Assembly (NCBI RefSeq): GCF_020740795.1
Contig: NC_067291.1
Coordinates: 20,552,780 to 20,616,779, forward strand
From: Apus apus
Taxonomy: Eukaryota; Chordata; Aves; Apodiformes; Apodidae
Direction: 5' to 3'
Length of the DNA: 64,000 nucleotides
Shown here: one piece after another, positions 49,401 to 58,534 of the stretch
Layout of the letters: the number at the start of each line of letters is the position of its first letter
Numbering within the stretch: the first letter of the stretch is position 1
Program-made: the position numbers and the translations under genes
Notes under the pieces: generated by a model
The model's input: only the letters and a program-made list of their open reading frames with translations
What the model was told of the DNA's origin: nothing
Database searches by the model: none

Positions 49401-52400
49401 TACCACGTGAAGATAACACTTAGGAAATAACAGCAGCTTAATTTGGATTGCTTTAAAACAAATAATTCTTGATCTGCAAATTTAATTGTCAGCATGTCTC
49501 TACTGCAAACCTGTAAGTACAGTTACGTGGAAAACATGCAACTGTTGCTGTCGGGGTGGAACAGCAATTCCTTTTGTCTCAGTAATTTCCAATAGAGAAG
49601 CAGTAAATCCATGAAAAGTAGGCTTAAAAACATTCTGCCATGGGGCTTCCCTGCTGTGTGTAAGTGGCTTGTGTCCCTTGCCCTGGGGTCTGGGGTTGGG
49701 GAGGGGGAGGCAGCAGGGCTGGCCACCTCAAGACCCCTGAGAGGCCACTGGTGCCTGGGCCACCCTGTTTTCCTACCGCAAGGCTCTGCTCACTGATGGC
49801 ATTGCTTTGGTGTCACCCTAGGCTGAGTCACACCAGCCAAAATGTCCCCTCTGAGGTGGAGGGGTTGGATGAGAGCAGACCCAGAACCAAATTGTTCAAT
49901 GGTTGGTGATCCTCGTGAGCTGGCTGCACTTGGAGGGACCTGCCTGGGCTCTGCTGCTCATGCCCAGACACTGCTGCTCCTGCCCAGGCTCTCTCCTCCT
50001 GCTCCTGCCCGGGCTCTGCTGCTCCTGCCCAGGCTCTGCTGCTCCTGCCCAGGCTCTGCTGCTCCTGCCCGGGCTCTGCTGCTCCTGCCCGGGCTCTCTC
50101 CTCCAGCTCCTGCCCGGGCTCTCTCCTCCAGCTCCTGCTCAGGGTCTCTCCTCCTGCTCCTGCCCGGGCTCTGCTGCTCCTGCCCGGGCTCTGCTGCTCC
50201 TGCCCAGGCTCTCTCCTCCTGCCCGGGCTCTGCTGCTCCTGCCCAGACACTGCTGCTCCTGCCCAGACACTGCTGCTCCTGCTCCTGCCCGGCCCACCCA
50301 GAGCTCCACAGCAGCACAAAAATGTTGCCGGGACTGCTCCGCCAACCCCATCCTGGGCAGGGCTGGTGAGGGAGCCAAGAGGGTCCCTGGCTGCTGGTGG
50401 CATGTGGCACTTCCAGGGACTGGGGTCACTGGAGGAGCAGGGGACAAGCAGCAGGCCAGGCAGTTTTGGGGGGGAGTTCAGGTAGGGAAAGGGCTCCTGA
50501 CCCTGTGGAGTTCCCACCGTGGCCGAACGCAGGCAGAGGACTCAGGCTCTTGCATTAGCCCTGTGAAGGTCCATGGGAGCCTGGGGTGGGGCAGAGGAGG
50601 CTGCAGCGAGGGGACGAAGGCAGGGACTTGCAGTGGGGTGCTGAGGAAAGGCATCTGCTGAGCTGCCCCACCAAATGTCATCAACCCCTCAGGAAATTTC
50701 TGCAATCCTAGGCGGCTGCTGTCGTGAGTCAACAGTAAAGAGGTTTTTGTTTGTTTGGCTTTTGCATCCTGTGCTCTAGGAACAAGGCATTGCCAGAGAG
50801 GGGAATGTGCAGCTGGACTGAAAGTAAGGGTGTTTATCCTTTTGTGTGATGCTGGATACCCCTTGTCACCCTGAAACAAGGAGTGTCTGACTGCAGCCCC
50901 TGATGCAGGACGAGCAGCCACACAAAAGTTTTCTTTCATGCTGGAGGATTTGGCATCTCCCTGGGCACGTTCTTGTGAAAGCAGAAAAACCTGTGTGGGC
51001 TTTTCATGAGGACAACAGAGTAGACTTGAGCTCTGCTCCATCTCCAGCTGTCCCCTGTGAGCAGGAACTGTCCCCCGTGGCACTGTGGTTGTTTTGGCAC
51101 CAGAGGAGAGCGGGTTGGGTTGGTCTGTGGCCAAAGGAAAGGAAGGATGGGTGGCAGGGTGAGAACAGCACCAGGCAGGTGAATCCACAGTAGGAAAATA
51201 CAGCAGGAATCATGCAGAAATGCTGGAGAAAACAGAGTAGGGGGCAAATTCAGCATCATGGTGTCTCCTGAGCAAGCCATAAGCCATGGTGGAAGGCCAA
51301 GCCAAAGAGGAGTGAGACAAAAGCCCTTTTGCAGTTAGTGGCTCTTGAGCATAAGTTGAATTTTGGAGGTTTCAACCCATATTTTAGGTCATATATAGAG
51401 TCCTTCTGCTTTATGTACAGGTCTGTTGCAATTCTGCTTATGTTCATCTCCCTCTTTCCACACTGGGCTAAAGCCCCATCAAAGTTGGTCTTTCCCAGCA
51501 GGGAGGCATGGGAGGGGTTTTCTGTTCCCAGTCTGGAACAGACTGTTGTTCCCTGTCCAGACATAGACTTTCCCCCTCACATATGGTATGATTATAACCA
51601 ACATGCTGCTCCTTCTCTTATAATGGTGATGGCAATAAAAAGCAACTTGTTTCATTAATTTACGTTGTGATTTCAGTAACTCTCTCTGTGCACTCTCTGA
51701 AATGACAATCTCAAAGTGCTGGCAGGGTGTAAAAAAGAAGGATGCTGCAACATTCCAGGCACTTCAGACAGAAGCTGTGGTGCAGCTTAATTCACAACCC
51801 ATGGCAATCACAGCCTGAATGCTGCGTTACCCACCAGACCTTCCAAAGCAGGGCTGATCTGTTCTCCTTGGTTGCTGTGCTCAGAAAGCTGGGTCCAAAA
51901 CCCAGAGTGCAAACTTGGTTACAAAGAACTGCTGAAAGAGCAGCTCTGTTCCGTGCTGGGGGGCAACGGGTGATGAGCAACGGTGAAAGAAGCAAAATCA
52001 GCCATGCCAGGAATCATAGACTGGTTTGGGTTGGAAGGGACCTTAAAGGTCATCTAGTTCCAACCCCCTGCATGGGCAGGGACACCTTCCGCTAGATCAG
52101 GTTGCTCAGAGCCCCATCTTGAAGATCTCCAGGGAGGGGGCATCCCTGGGCAACCTGCTCCAGCATCTCACCACCCTCACATGAAAGAACTTCTTCCTAA
52201 TGTCCAACCTGAATCTCCCCTCTTTAAGCTTCAAACCATTGCCCCTTGTCCTCTCTCGACACACCTGTGTAAAAAGCCCTACCCAGCTTTCTTGTAGGGC
52301 CCTTCAGATACTGGAAAGTTGCTATAAGGTCACCACGGAGCCTCCCCAAGTTCCTCAGTCTATCTTCATAGGGGAGATGCTCCAGCCCTCTGATCATCTT

Positions 52401-54987
52401 CGTGGCCTCCTCTGGGCACGATCAAGGAGTTCTATGTCCTTCTTATGCTGGGGACTCCAGGACTGGACACAGTGCTCCAGGTGGGGTCTCCCCAAAGCAG
52501 AGTAGAGGGGGAGAACCACCTCCCTCGACCAGCTGGCGGTGCTTCTTTTGATGGTGTGAAAAAGGTTTTCGGAGTTACAGGGATGAACCTGTGAGAGCCT
52601 GAGCATGTAACAGGGAGGGTGGCCCCTAAATCCTTCCTCCCCCAGCTCAGGGTTCAGCCAGGGAAGGTTCAGCCAGGTGAGCTGAGGGTGGTGGCAGCTT
52701 CAATGCCATGAACAGACACAGAGTGTTGCTGTGGCTGAATTCTCTGTGGGGAAAGGCATGTGCAGCGGGGCAGGGCCCCAGAAATGACTGACGAACAGAA
52801 TCCAGCTCTTAATTGAGCCTGATCTGCAGTGCTGTGCAAGGGGGAAGAAAGAAATAAATTCTGTCTCTGTTTCTCCCCAGGTTTCTGGAGGTGGAGAGGC
52901 CCAGGCTCAGCAAGGCTTCCCGCACCCTGGCCTTCATGTACCCCTACCTCTTCGACACCATCCCTCTGTTCTACAGGGTATGACAACTGCTCGCTGCAGG
53001 GTTGGAAATATCAGCTGCTTCATCTTTGAAAATGTTTGGGAAAACCTGCCAGGCTTTTTGTTTTTGAAAGGAAAACAAACTCCAGCAGGAAAAGAGATTG
53101 GGTTATTTTTTCCTGCACCCATTGACAGGCAGATTCCTTCCACTTCAAAGCACCGTGCTCACACGTTGCCCATGCTGGAAAGTTACTGCCTGTGAGGTGT
53201 GCAAGCTTTCCTGTTCCTAAACTGGAGCAGGCTGGGAATTTTGCTGCAGGGAGGTCCAAGGACTGGAGGGGTGGGGATGGGATTTGCATAAAATGGAGGT
53301 GACAGCTTTTGTCTTGAGCCCTGGAGCAGTGGCCAGGGGAGGTTGAGGTTGGATATCAGGAACAATTTCTTCCCGGGAAGGGTTGCCAGGCTCCAGGGGT
53401 GGAGTCCCCATCATGGTGGAATTTCCAAGCCCTGTAGATGTGGTGCTGAGGGACACGGGGCAGTGGTGGCCTTGGCAGGGCTGGGGGAAGGGGTGGGCTG
53501 GATGATCTTCAAGGTCTTTTCCAACGGAGGTAATTCTGTGCACCGTGGGATTGGGTGATGAGCAGCTGGAGACGTGCGGGCTCGGGGAGTTGCAGAAACG
53601 TGTTGTTCTCCCCTTTCCTTTGCACACCCCACCCCACGGACACCCCCGGGTGCTGCAGCTGTACCAGTGCACGGCGCAGAGCTGCTCGGAGGCCGCCATC
53701 CTGCTGCACTACAGACACACCGGGTTTGCCTTCCTCACCTGCTTCATCTTCGCCAGCCGCCTGCCCGAGAGCCTGGCGCCCGGGCACTTCGACTACATCG
53801 GTGAGTGCCGGGACGCGGGCGGGAACGGGCCTGGGGCAGGAGTGACCCCGGGGAGCCATGCACCCACTGCTGGGAGTGCCAGGTGTGGTTCTACAGAGAG
53901 GCAGCAGCCATGGATTGATAGAATCAGGGACTGGCTTGGGTTGGGAGGGACCTTAAAGCTCATCCAGTCCCACCCCTGCATGGGCAGGGACACCTCCCAC
54001 CAGCCCAGGTTGCTCCAAGCCCCATCCAACCTGCCCTTCAACACTGCCAGGGATGGGGCAGCCACAGCTTCCCTGGGCAACCTGGGCCAGGGTCTCACCA
54101 CTCTCACAGGAAAGAATTTTGTCCTCAGATCTCATCTCAGTCTCCCCTCTTCCAGCTGGAAACCCTTCCCCCTCATCCCATCCCTCCCTGCCTTTGTCCC
54201 AAGTCCCTCCCCAGCTTTCCTGGAGCCCCTCCAGGCACTGGAAGGTGCTCTAAGGTCTCCCTGGAGCCTTCTCTTCTCCAGGCTGAACAGCCCAACTCTC
54301 CCAGCCTGTCTCCAGAGCAGAGCTGCTCCAGCCCTGGGGTCAGTCCTGCCTAGGTACAGTGGGAACAGCTCCTGAAGCCACTTCCAAAAGGTTTCACAGA
54401 GGGTTTCAGGATCCCAAAGCACTCATTTCTCACGCAGAAAGCCCTCAGCTGTGGCACAGTGGTGCTTCACAGTGCCATGTCAGGGCCTCAAGACCCCGTG
54501 CAGTGAGCTGCACACCCCTCACTCCCACTGCAGCTGGTGGCATTTTGGACAGGAAGGTCTCGGTGCTTTGGCGCCGCGACAACAAAAGCCGCAGAAATTA
54601 GCAGAATAAATATTAGTCGAATAAATATTTAAAACGTGGAGCCTGGAGGCGGTGGATGCTCTGCTGGGCCCTCCGGGTGGGGTTTTTAAGGAGGCCAAAA
54701 GGAGCTTCTGGGTGAGTGCTCGTGGCTCTGTTCCAGGGCACAGCCACCAAGTGTTCCACGTCTGCGGGATCCTGGGCACGCACTTCCAGATGGAGGCCAT
54801 CATGATGGACATGGCCCAGCGCCGCGACCGGCTCCTCCTGCCCACTCCCCTGCTGCCCTCCTCCCTGCAGACCCTCTGCTCCATGGGGATCTGCGTGGCC
54901 ACCAGCTTGGCTGTCATCGGGCTCTGCTCCCTGTCCCTGCGCTTCATGCCGGAGCCTCTGCAGAGAGAGAAGCCCCACGGGCACTAG
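46369..54987 (+). CDS. PAQR5: Membrane progestin receptor gamma, spliced CDS of 7 exons
   Basis: PAQR5 is a seven-transmembrane progestin and adipoQ receptor family protein of the mPR group, reported to bind progestins at the plasma membrane. The exons are 46369-46419, 46679-46806, 47112-47317, 47901-48027, 52881-52977, 53659-53800 and 54737-54987. Junction phases 0, 2, 1, 2, 0, 1 all agree and give 333 aa (human about 330). Landmarks are MLSLKLPRL at the start, EQGILFGYR (21-29), the family motif NETLNIWTH (47-55), SSCAH with His102, [12 protein letters not shown], and HSHQVFH with His254 and His258. In related adiponectin receptors the equivalent three His residues bind zinc. The start has a good CACCATG context. 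The C-terminal tail after the last membrane segment is diverged. The frame is intact throughout. mPR alpha and beta paralogues are intronless or differently arranged, which supports PAQR5. Confidence 0.96.
46679..46806 (+). CDS. PAQR5: PAQR5 coding exon 2 (residues 18-59, part of 60)
   Basis: The acceptor is ccttgcag (ends 46678) and the donor is gtaggt (46807). It encodes [12 protein letters not shown] and the [14 protein letters not shown] motif. Reading past the donor gives an immediate TAG, which confirms the splice. Confidence 0.95.
46880..47089 (+). repeat. CR1 LINE fragment, sense, in PAQR5 coding intron 2
   Basis: The fragment includes gtgtcttcactgaaagagtg, cattggaacaggctgcttgg, ggactcgatgatcttagagg and tcttttccaacctcaatgat, ending tctatcatg. 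It fills most of the 305-base intron between PAQR5 exons 2 and 3 and ends about 20 bases before the acceptor. Confidence 0.92.
47112..47317 (+). CDS. PAQR5: PAQR5 coding exon 3 (residues 60-128)
   Basis: The acceptor is ctaccctcccag (ends 47111) and the donor is gtgagg (47318). It encodes [10 protein letters not shown], the [19 protein letters not shown] segment with His102, and [18 protein letters not shown]. It is phase 2 in and phase 1 out. Confidence 0.96.
47371..47446. repeat. 30-bp tandem repeat, about 2.5 copies
   Basis: The unit ggagctggaccccagggggg plus catcaggg(a/t)t occurs at 47371, 47401 and partly at 47431, inside PAQR5 coding intron 3 (47318-47900). The period gives open frames with repeated LDPRGASG-like residues. 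Confidence 0.9.
47901..48027 (+). CDS. PAQR5: PAQR5 coding exon 4 (residues 129-170, part of 171)
   Basis: The acceptor is gtgtccccag (ends 47900) and the donor is gtaagc (48028). It encodes [14 protein letters not shown] through [13 protein letters not shown], which covers membrane segments of the receptor core. Confidence 0.96.
48028..49943. other. PAQR5: PAQR5 coding intron 4, 5' part
   Basis: Intronic. It contains a CR1 tail remnant at 48141-48185 and an AT-rich block at about 49370-49520 with gtgaagataacacttaggaa and taatttggattgctttaaaa. No exon was recognised. Confidence 0.8.
48141..48185 (+). repeat. CR1 3'-end remnant
   Basis: A short sense CR1 terminus: tgaccttggaggtctttttc, then caactgtgacaattctgtga. 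Confidence 0.75.
49944..50292. repeat. 20-bp minisatellite in PAQR5 coding intron 4
   Basis: About 350 bases of repeats of ggctctgctgctcctgcccg, a 20-bp unit, mixed with shorter ctctctcctcctgctcctgc variants. A 20-bp period shifts the frame at each copy. That explains long Leu/Pro/Cys-rich + strand frames and Gly/Gln/Ala/Ser-rich - strand frames in all registers. None of these is a gene. Confidence 0.95.
50293..52011. other. PAQR5: PAQR5 coding intron 4, middle part
   Basis: Intronic. No exon was recognised. The segment from about 51290 to 51730 has repeat-like texture, including a lone AATAAA near 51636, but no family could be assigned. The 236-codon - strand frame at 50478-51188 has no recognisable domain. 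Confidence 0.7.
52012..52556 (-). repeat. CR1 LINE, antisense, longest copy in the window
   Basis: The + strand begins with aatcatagactggtttgggt and ccttaaaggtcatctagttc, the reverse complement of the CR1 3' end. It continues through ccctgggcaacctgctccag and gcttcaaaccattgcccctt into the C-terminal coding part of CR1 ORF2. On the - strand (52420-52540) the residues [20 protein letters not shown] and [12 protein letters not shown] are readable, a well-known CR1 reverse transcriptase terminus. It is 5' truncated and non-functional. Confidence 0.95.
52881..52977 (+). CDS. PAQR5: PAQR5 coding exon 5 (residues 171-203)
   Basis: The acceptor is ttctccccag (ends 52880) and the donor is gtatga (52978). 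It encodes [15 protein letters not shown] and [15 protein letters not shown]. It is phase 2 in and phase 0 out. Arg203 ends the exon. Confidence 0.95.
53330..53539 (+). repeat. CR1 LINE fragment, sense, in PAQR5 coding intron 5
   Basis: The fragment includes gaggttgaggttggatatca, ggaacaatttcttcccggga, gtgctgagggacacggggca and ggatgatcttcaaggtcttt, ending taattctgtg. Confidence 0.9.
53659..53800 (+). CDS. PAQR5: PAQR5 coding exon 6 (residues 204-250)
   Basis: The acceptor is gggtgctgcag (ends 53658) and the donor is gtgagt (53801). It encodes [20 protein letters not shown], then [20 protein letters not shown] and PGHFDYI, matching the conserved ERLAPGRFDYIG region of mammalian mPR gamma. The intracellular/extracellular loop at its start is diverged. 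Confidence 0.95.
53912..54350 (-). repeat. CR1 LINE fragment, antisense, in PAQR5 coding intron 6
   Basis: The fragment includes gatagaatcagggactggct, gggagggaccttaaagctca, ccctgggcaacctgggccag, ccccttcatccc-type sequence and aggctgaacagcccaactct. It is an antisense CR1 copy of about 440 bases. The 276-codon + strand frame at 53545-54375 is a fusion of exon 6 sequence with this repeat and is not a protein. Confidence 0.94.
54737..54987 (+). CDS. PAQR5: PAQR5 coding exon 7 (residues 251-333, stop)
   Basis: The acceptor is ctctgttccag (ends 54736). It encodes [20 protein letters not shown] with the paired His254 and His258, then the final membrane segment and a charged tail ending at the TAG (54985-54987). 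The last 40 residues are diverged and rich in Leu and Cys compared with mammals. Confidence 0.96.
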
Positions 54988-55742
54988 GCTTTGGGTCTAG
55001 AGAGTGTTTTTGCTGCCCCGCGGGACAGACCCGAAGCCACGTGTGGAGGGGAGGGATGAGCAGGAGCTGCTTCACCTGCGAGAACCTCTGGGGACATCTT
55101 CATTTAAAGCCTCCCCAGGAGCGAAACACATCGCCCTGGGTTTTGGGCGTGTAGCTTTGAAGCTGGGAAGGGGTGACGAAAGGCTTTTTAATCAACTTGC
55201 TATTTTGCCACAAGGGACATTCAAAATGATCTTAACTTTTTTTTTTTTTTTCTGTAAAAAGGGAGAGAAGTGCCAGCGCTCCCCAGAGCAACAGGCACCA
55301 CCAGGTCTGCCTCACGGAGGGGTCGGGGGGCCGGTGACCGCCGGTCACCTGGTGACACAGACGTCCTGGTCACCAGGTCAGACCAACAGCCAAGACTCCT
55401 TGGTGAAGGAATCATTAAGGCTCTCCCAGGGGCTCCCTAACCAAGGTTTCCACCTTGAAAGGGGCATCATTTTGGAGAGTAGAGCCCCAGGTACCCGTTG
55501 CACAGCCTTACACTACACACAAGTGCCTGATGGATGCGGGGTTGAGAGAGACAAGAATTTGCCTGTTTTAAATTCAGCTTTTTGAAATAATTACCTGGAA
55601 AGAGTTACTCTGGAAGAGCACTCCATAGGACATTCCTCCAAAATACCTTATTTTTGGGTCCAATTCCAGTGCATAGGTAAGTCCTGGGGGATTAATTCCC
55701 GTGGGACAGCTGAGCTCCTGCCTGTGACTGCCTGGTGGCACT

Positions 55743-55835
55743 GCCACAGAACCACGGGCTCGTTCTGGTTGGAAAACACCTTTAAGATCATTGAGTCCAA
55801 CCATAAACCAGCTCCACCAACCGTCTGGCACCAAA
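55743..55835 (-). repeat. CR1 3'-end fragment, antisense
   Basis: The fragment includes cacagaaccacgggctcgtt, ctggttggaaaacaccttta and agatcattgagtccaaccat, a diverged antisense CR1 end. Confidence 0.75.
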
Positions 55836-56217
55836 CTCCTCAGTCCTGTGCTCACCACCAGGCTCCTCCTGCAGCCTCAGTTGTGGTACTGAGCAAAAGT
55901 GGAGGGAGAAACACCCGTGAGGTGAGGACCTGGCCTTCCTCAGGAGCACCGGTTGGTGCTGTGTTTAACACGGGTGTGAAGCCACGCTGTCCTGAAGGGG
56001 TGCTGGACACCTTGCTGATTGCTGTGGCTGGGAAATTCCTGACTGCCATGTCAGGGCATCCTTGAGGTGTTTCTGGAGGTGGGACACTGGGCTGGAGGGA
56101 CTCTGGTCCGGGTGTGACAGGTGGCAGAGCCATCACCTCTGAACCTCTCTAGTTGCTGGTGCCACTCACAGGCAAGAATGTTTTTCATGAGTGAACAGGG
56201 TGGGGGTGTCTGGGGAG

Positions 56218-56223
56218 AATAAA
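56218..56223 (+). terminator. PAQR5: Candidate PAQR5 poly(A) signal
   Basis: AATAAA in gggagaataaacccccagct, with downstream gagtggggggtctgtgg. Placement is by sequence and position only. Another AATAAA occurs at 57280-57285. Confidence 0.35.
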
Positions 56224-56260
56224 CCCCCAGCTGGGCAAGGAGTGGGGGGTCTGTGGAGCT

Positions 56261-58230
56261 GGGAGCATGGTTGGAGAAAGGCAGAACAACTCAGCTGGTA
56301 ACACCCAGGATATCAAACCTGGAATCTCAAAGCATCTCCAGAGTGGGACCTCTGCTCACCTTAGACCTTGCTTTCCTTTGCTGCTGCATCTGGATCTCAC
56401 AGCAGAAGGGAAAAGTTCTGGAGGGAGCCTGGAGATGTCAGCATGGTCTGGGTGAGGAGGGGAGCTCAGCTGGTGGCTCCATCCAGGTTCTCCCACTGGA
56501 TTTACTGAATACCAAGCAGGAGGTACAGGAACTCAAAGATTTCTGCTAGGGAATATTATCAAGCTTCTTGATAATCATACGGGTGTGTAATTTGTTTTGC
56601 ATATAATTACCTCTATCAAGGTAAAATTGATGCACTTTTGAGTGACAATACAACGGCTCGTTAAACATATTCTGGGACAAATAAGTCTTTTGAAAAACAG
56701 CTTTCTTTTGAAGGCTGACCAAGATTTATATTAATATTTATAAGCACTGGGAACATAATTGTTTATTCAACAGTTTTATTTGATTAAAAGAGAAAACTAA
56801 TGTAACTACTGCACTGATATATGCTAACCTGATTTGTATAGTTTCATAAAAACACCATCTGCAAAAATTAATCTCTTCAGAGATAATTGCTGATAATTGC
56901 AAAGCTTATTTACCTTGTGTACTCACTGGAAAGGAATCTGGCTCTGCCTGCAAGACATGATTTAAGAGTCTGTAAAATTTACATGAATCATTGTACAGTT
57001 TGTATTTTTTTTCCTCGGTTGCTTAACTTTGAATTTGGGAAACCCTCTTATCCTTTTCAGGTGCAGTTATTTGTAGGAAAACTACCTTAAAAAAATGTAA
57101 CACTGAATTATACACTAGACCATAATCCCTCTGGATCCTGCAGCCTTTTTTCTGGCACACACTGAACGAGTCAGTGTTTGAACTTGAAGCAGCACAGGTC
57201 AGCCAGATTTCTTCTTCAGTTGGAGAAAGGCCTTAAAAAAAAAATATATTCAATGTACTAAATTTTATTCACATGAAGAAATAAAAACTCGGTGTCAAAT
57301 TGCTACGAGTAAATGATACAGGATGTTTATGGGTTGTTGCGTTGTGTGTCTGCTCCCAGCCCAGAGCAAATCCCAAACAAAAGCATTAACTTTATGACCA
57401 ACCCTCAGGGAACATCACTCGTCTGCTCTTCAGCCAGGCAGGTTTTACTGCCCTGACGAGCTCTGCAGATACAGCAGATTTTTAGGTCTGCCGAGTTCCT
57501 CTGGGTTAAGGTAATAGGGGAAGCTGAATACTCCTGAATAACCTTTCCTCCTGTGATGGTACCAAATTGTGCTCCCATCCAACCTGCACCCATCATTTCC
57601 AGGCGGATACCGGGTTAGTTTATCCAGCCCTAAGCAGTCTGAGAGCAAAGAGAAGCAAGATGCCGCAGCTGCCAGCAGAGTTTATTGCTGCAAGTGCAGC
57701 TTTTTATCTATTTCTTCCCAGGGCGCTGGCAATCCCGCCTGGTTTTTAGGGTGTCAGCTGCCTCTTGTATCTTTTAGAGTGCAGGGAAGGATGGTCGTGT
57801 CCTGTGAGGTGCCCTGTGATGGTGGGACCGCATGCAGGGCTCTGGTTCTGCGCCTGGAGAGCTCAGTTCCGTGCTGACCGTTTATCCTGGGTGTGTTAGG
57901 AGAAGATGAAGAATTGTGCCTGTTCACGCTGCTTACGAAGTCAAGGCTGGTCCAGGACTTGTTCTGCCCGGGTCCAGTGGCATGTTCTGAAAGTGGTTTC
58001 CCCGTCTGAGCTAGAGGAGCCCTTCCTTGGCAGGAGGAAGGTCTCAGCTTCCCATCTTTGGCTGGTTTACACCGTTAAGCGTTTCCTACAGGCTCGGAAT
58101 TAACTTGTTTACTTCCCGGCACGTCAAGGCTCAGCCCCAGGGACGCCCTGGCGCAGGGCATGTTTCCCTGTCACCCCTCTCTGCCTCAACCCCAACTTCT
58201 CCTTGAAATACGCAGAAAAACAGGCAACTA
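56261..58230. other. Intergenic region between PAQR5 and KIF23
   Basis: No coding exon was recognised. The striking feature is a block at about 56550-57130 that is far more AT-rich than its flanks and full of ATTA/TAAT and TTTAT-type words, like a conserved non-coding element. In human this interval hosts a long non-coding RNA (DRAIC), but no counterpart can be shown here. Confidence 0.55.
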
Positions 58231-58378
58231 CAAGACCGGGCACAGCCTGCGCGGCCTTCCGGGGAGAGGCTCCGCGGCCCAGCCCGAAGCCCGGCCCCTG
58301 AGCTTGGCACCTCGGCTCGGGGCCTGCTGGAGCCGCGGCGAGACCGGCCGCGGGGCGGGGGGGGGGAGGCCCCGGGGG

Positions 58379-58392
58379 GTCGCCATGGCAAC
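58379..58392. promoter_or_regulatory. RFX X-box palindrome
   Basis: GTCGCC AT GGCAAC matches the X-box pattern (GTNRCC, short spacer, RGYAAC) bound by RFX factors. It lies about 145 bases upstream of the KIF23 start codon. It is a sequence match only. Confidence 0.55.
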
Positions 58393-58406
58393 GCGGGGCT
58401 GGGCGT

Positions 58407-58418
58407 TGCGCAGGCGCG
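58407..58418. promoter_or_regulatory. NRF1-like site
   Basis: TGCGCAGGCGCG differs at one position from the NRF1 consensus (YGCGCAYGCGCR). Such sites are common in CpG-island promoters of cell-cycle genes. Confidence 0.4.
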
Positions 58419-58432
58419 CGCGGCGGGCGCCG

Positions 58433-58448
58433 ATTGGTTCAATTTGAA
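58433..58448 (+). promoter_or_regulatory. KIF23: KIF23 CCAAT box plus CHR element
   Basis: The inverted CCAAT box ATTGG (58433-58437) is followed five bases later by TTTGAA (58443-58448), the canonical cell cycle genes homology region. Paired NF-Y and CHR sites are the hallmark of G2/M genes controlled by DREAM and MuvB complexes, and KIF23 is a G2/M gene. The CHR lies about 87 bases upstream of the ATG, close to where a start site is expected. Confidence 0.7.
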
Positions 58449-58534
58449 TCGCCGAGGAGCGCGCGGGCGGCCGGTGCGGGAGGCAGCGCCGGTCCCCTCA
58501 GCACCGCCCGGGCCCGCCGCACCGCCACCGCGGC

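Larger units (their letters stand above)
54988..56260 (+). other. PAQR5: Probable PAQR5 3' untranslated region
   Basis: Non-coding sequence follows the stop codon. A candidate poly(A) signal, AATAAA at 56218-56223, is followed about 20-40 bases later by a G/T-rich stretch. An antisense CR1 piece lies inside (55743-55835), so the transcript might end earlier at a variant signal. A cluster of GGTCA-type half-sites lies at 55332-55380. Confidence 0.4.

Noticed and set aside
49828-50661. Leu/Pro/Cys-rich + frames and Gly/Gln/Ala-rich - frames of up to 252 codons
   Set aside because: They are created by the 20-bp minisatellite in PAQR5 coding intron 4, which keeps all frames open.
50478-51188. 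236-codon - strand frame in PAQR5 coding intron 4
   Set aside because: No domain, no splice partners, no codon bias. It lies in intronic DNA of a + strand gene.
51290-51730. Possible solo LTR or other repeat in PAQR5 coding intron 4
   Set aside because: It has a repeat-like texture and a lone AATAAA near 51636, but I could not identify paired termini, a target-site duplication or any family match. A repeat-library search would decide.
53545-54375. 276-codon + frame across PAQR5 exon 6 and intron 6
   Set aside because: It is an out-of-context fusion of real exon 6 sequence read through the donor into an antisense CR1.
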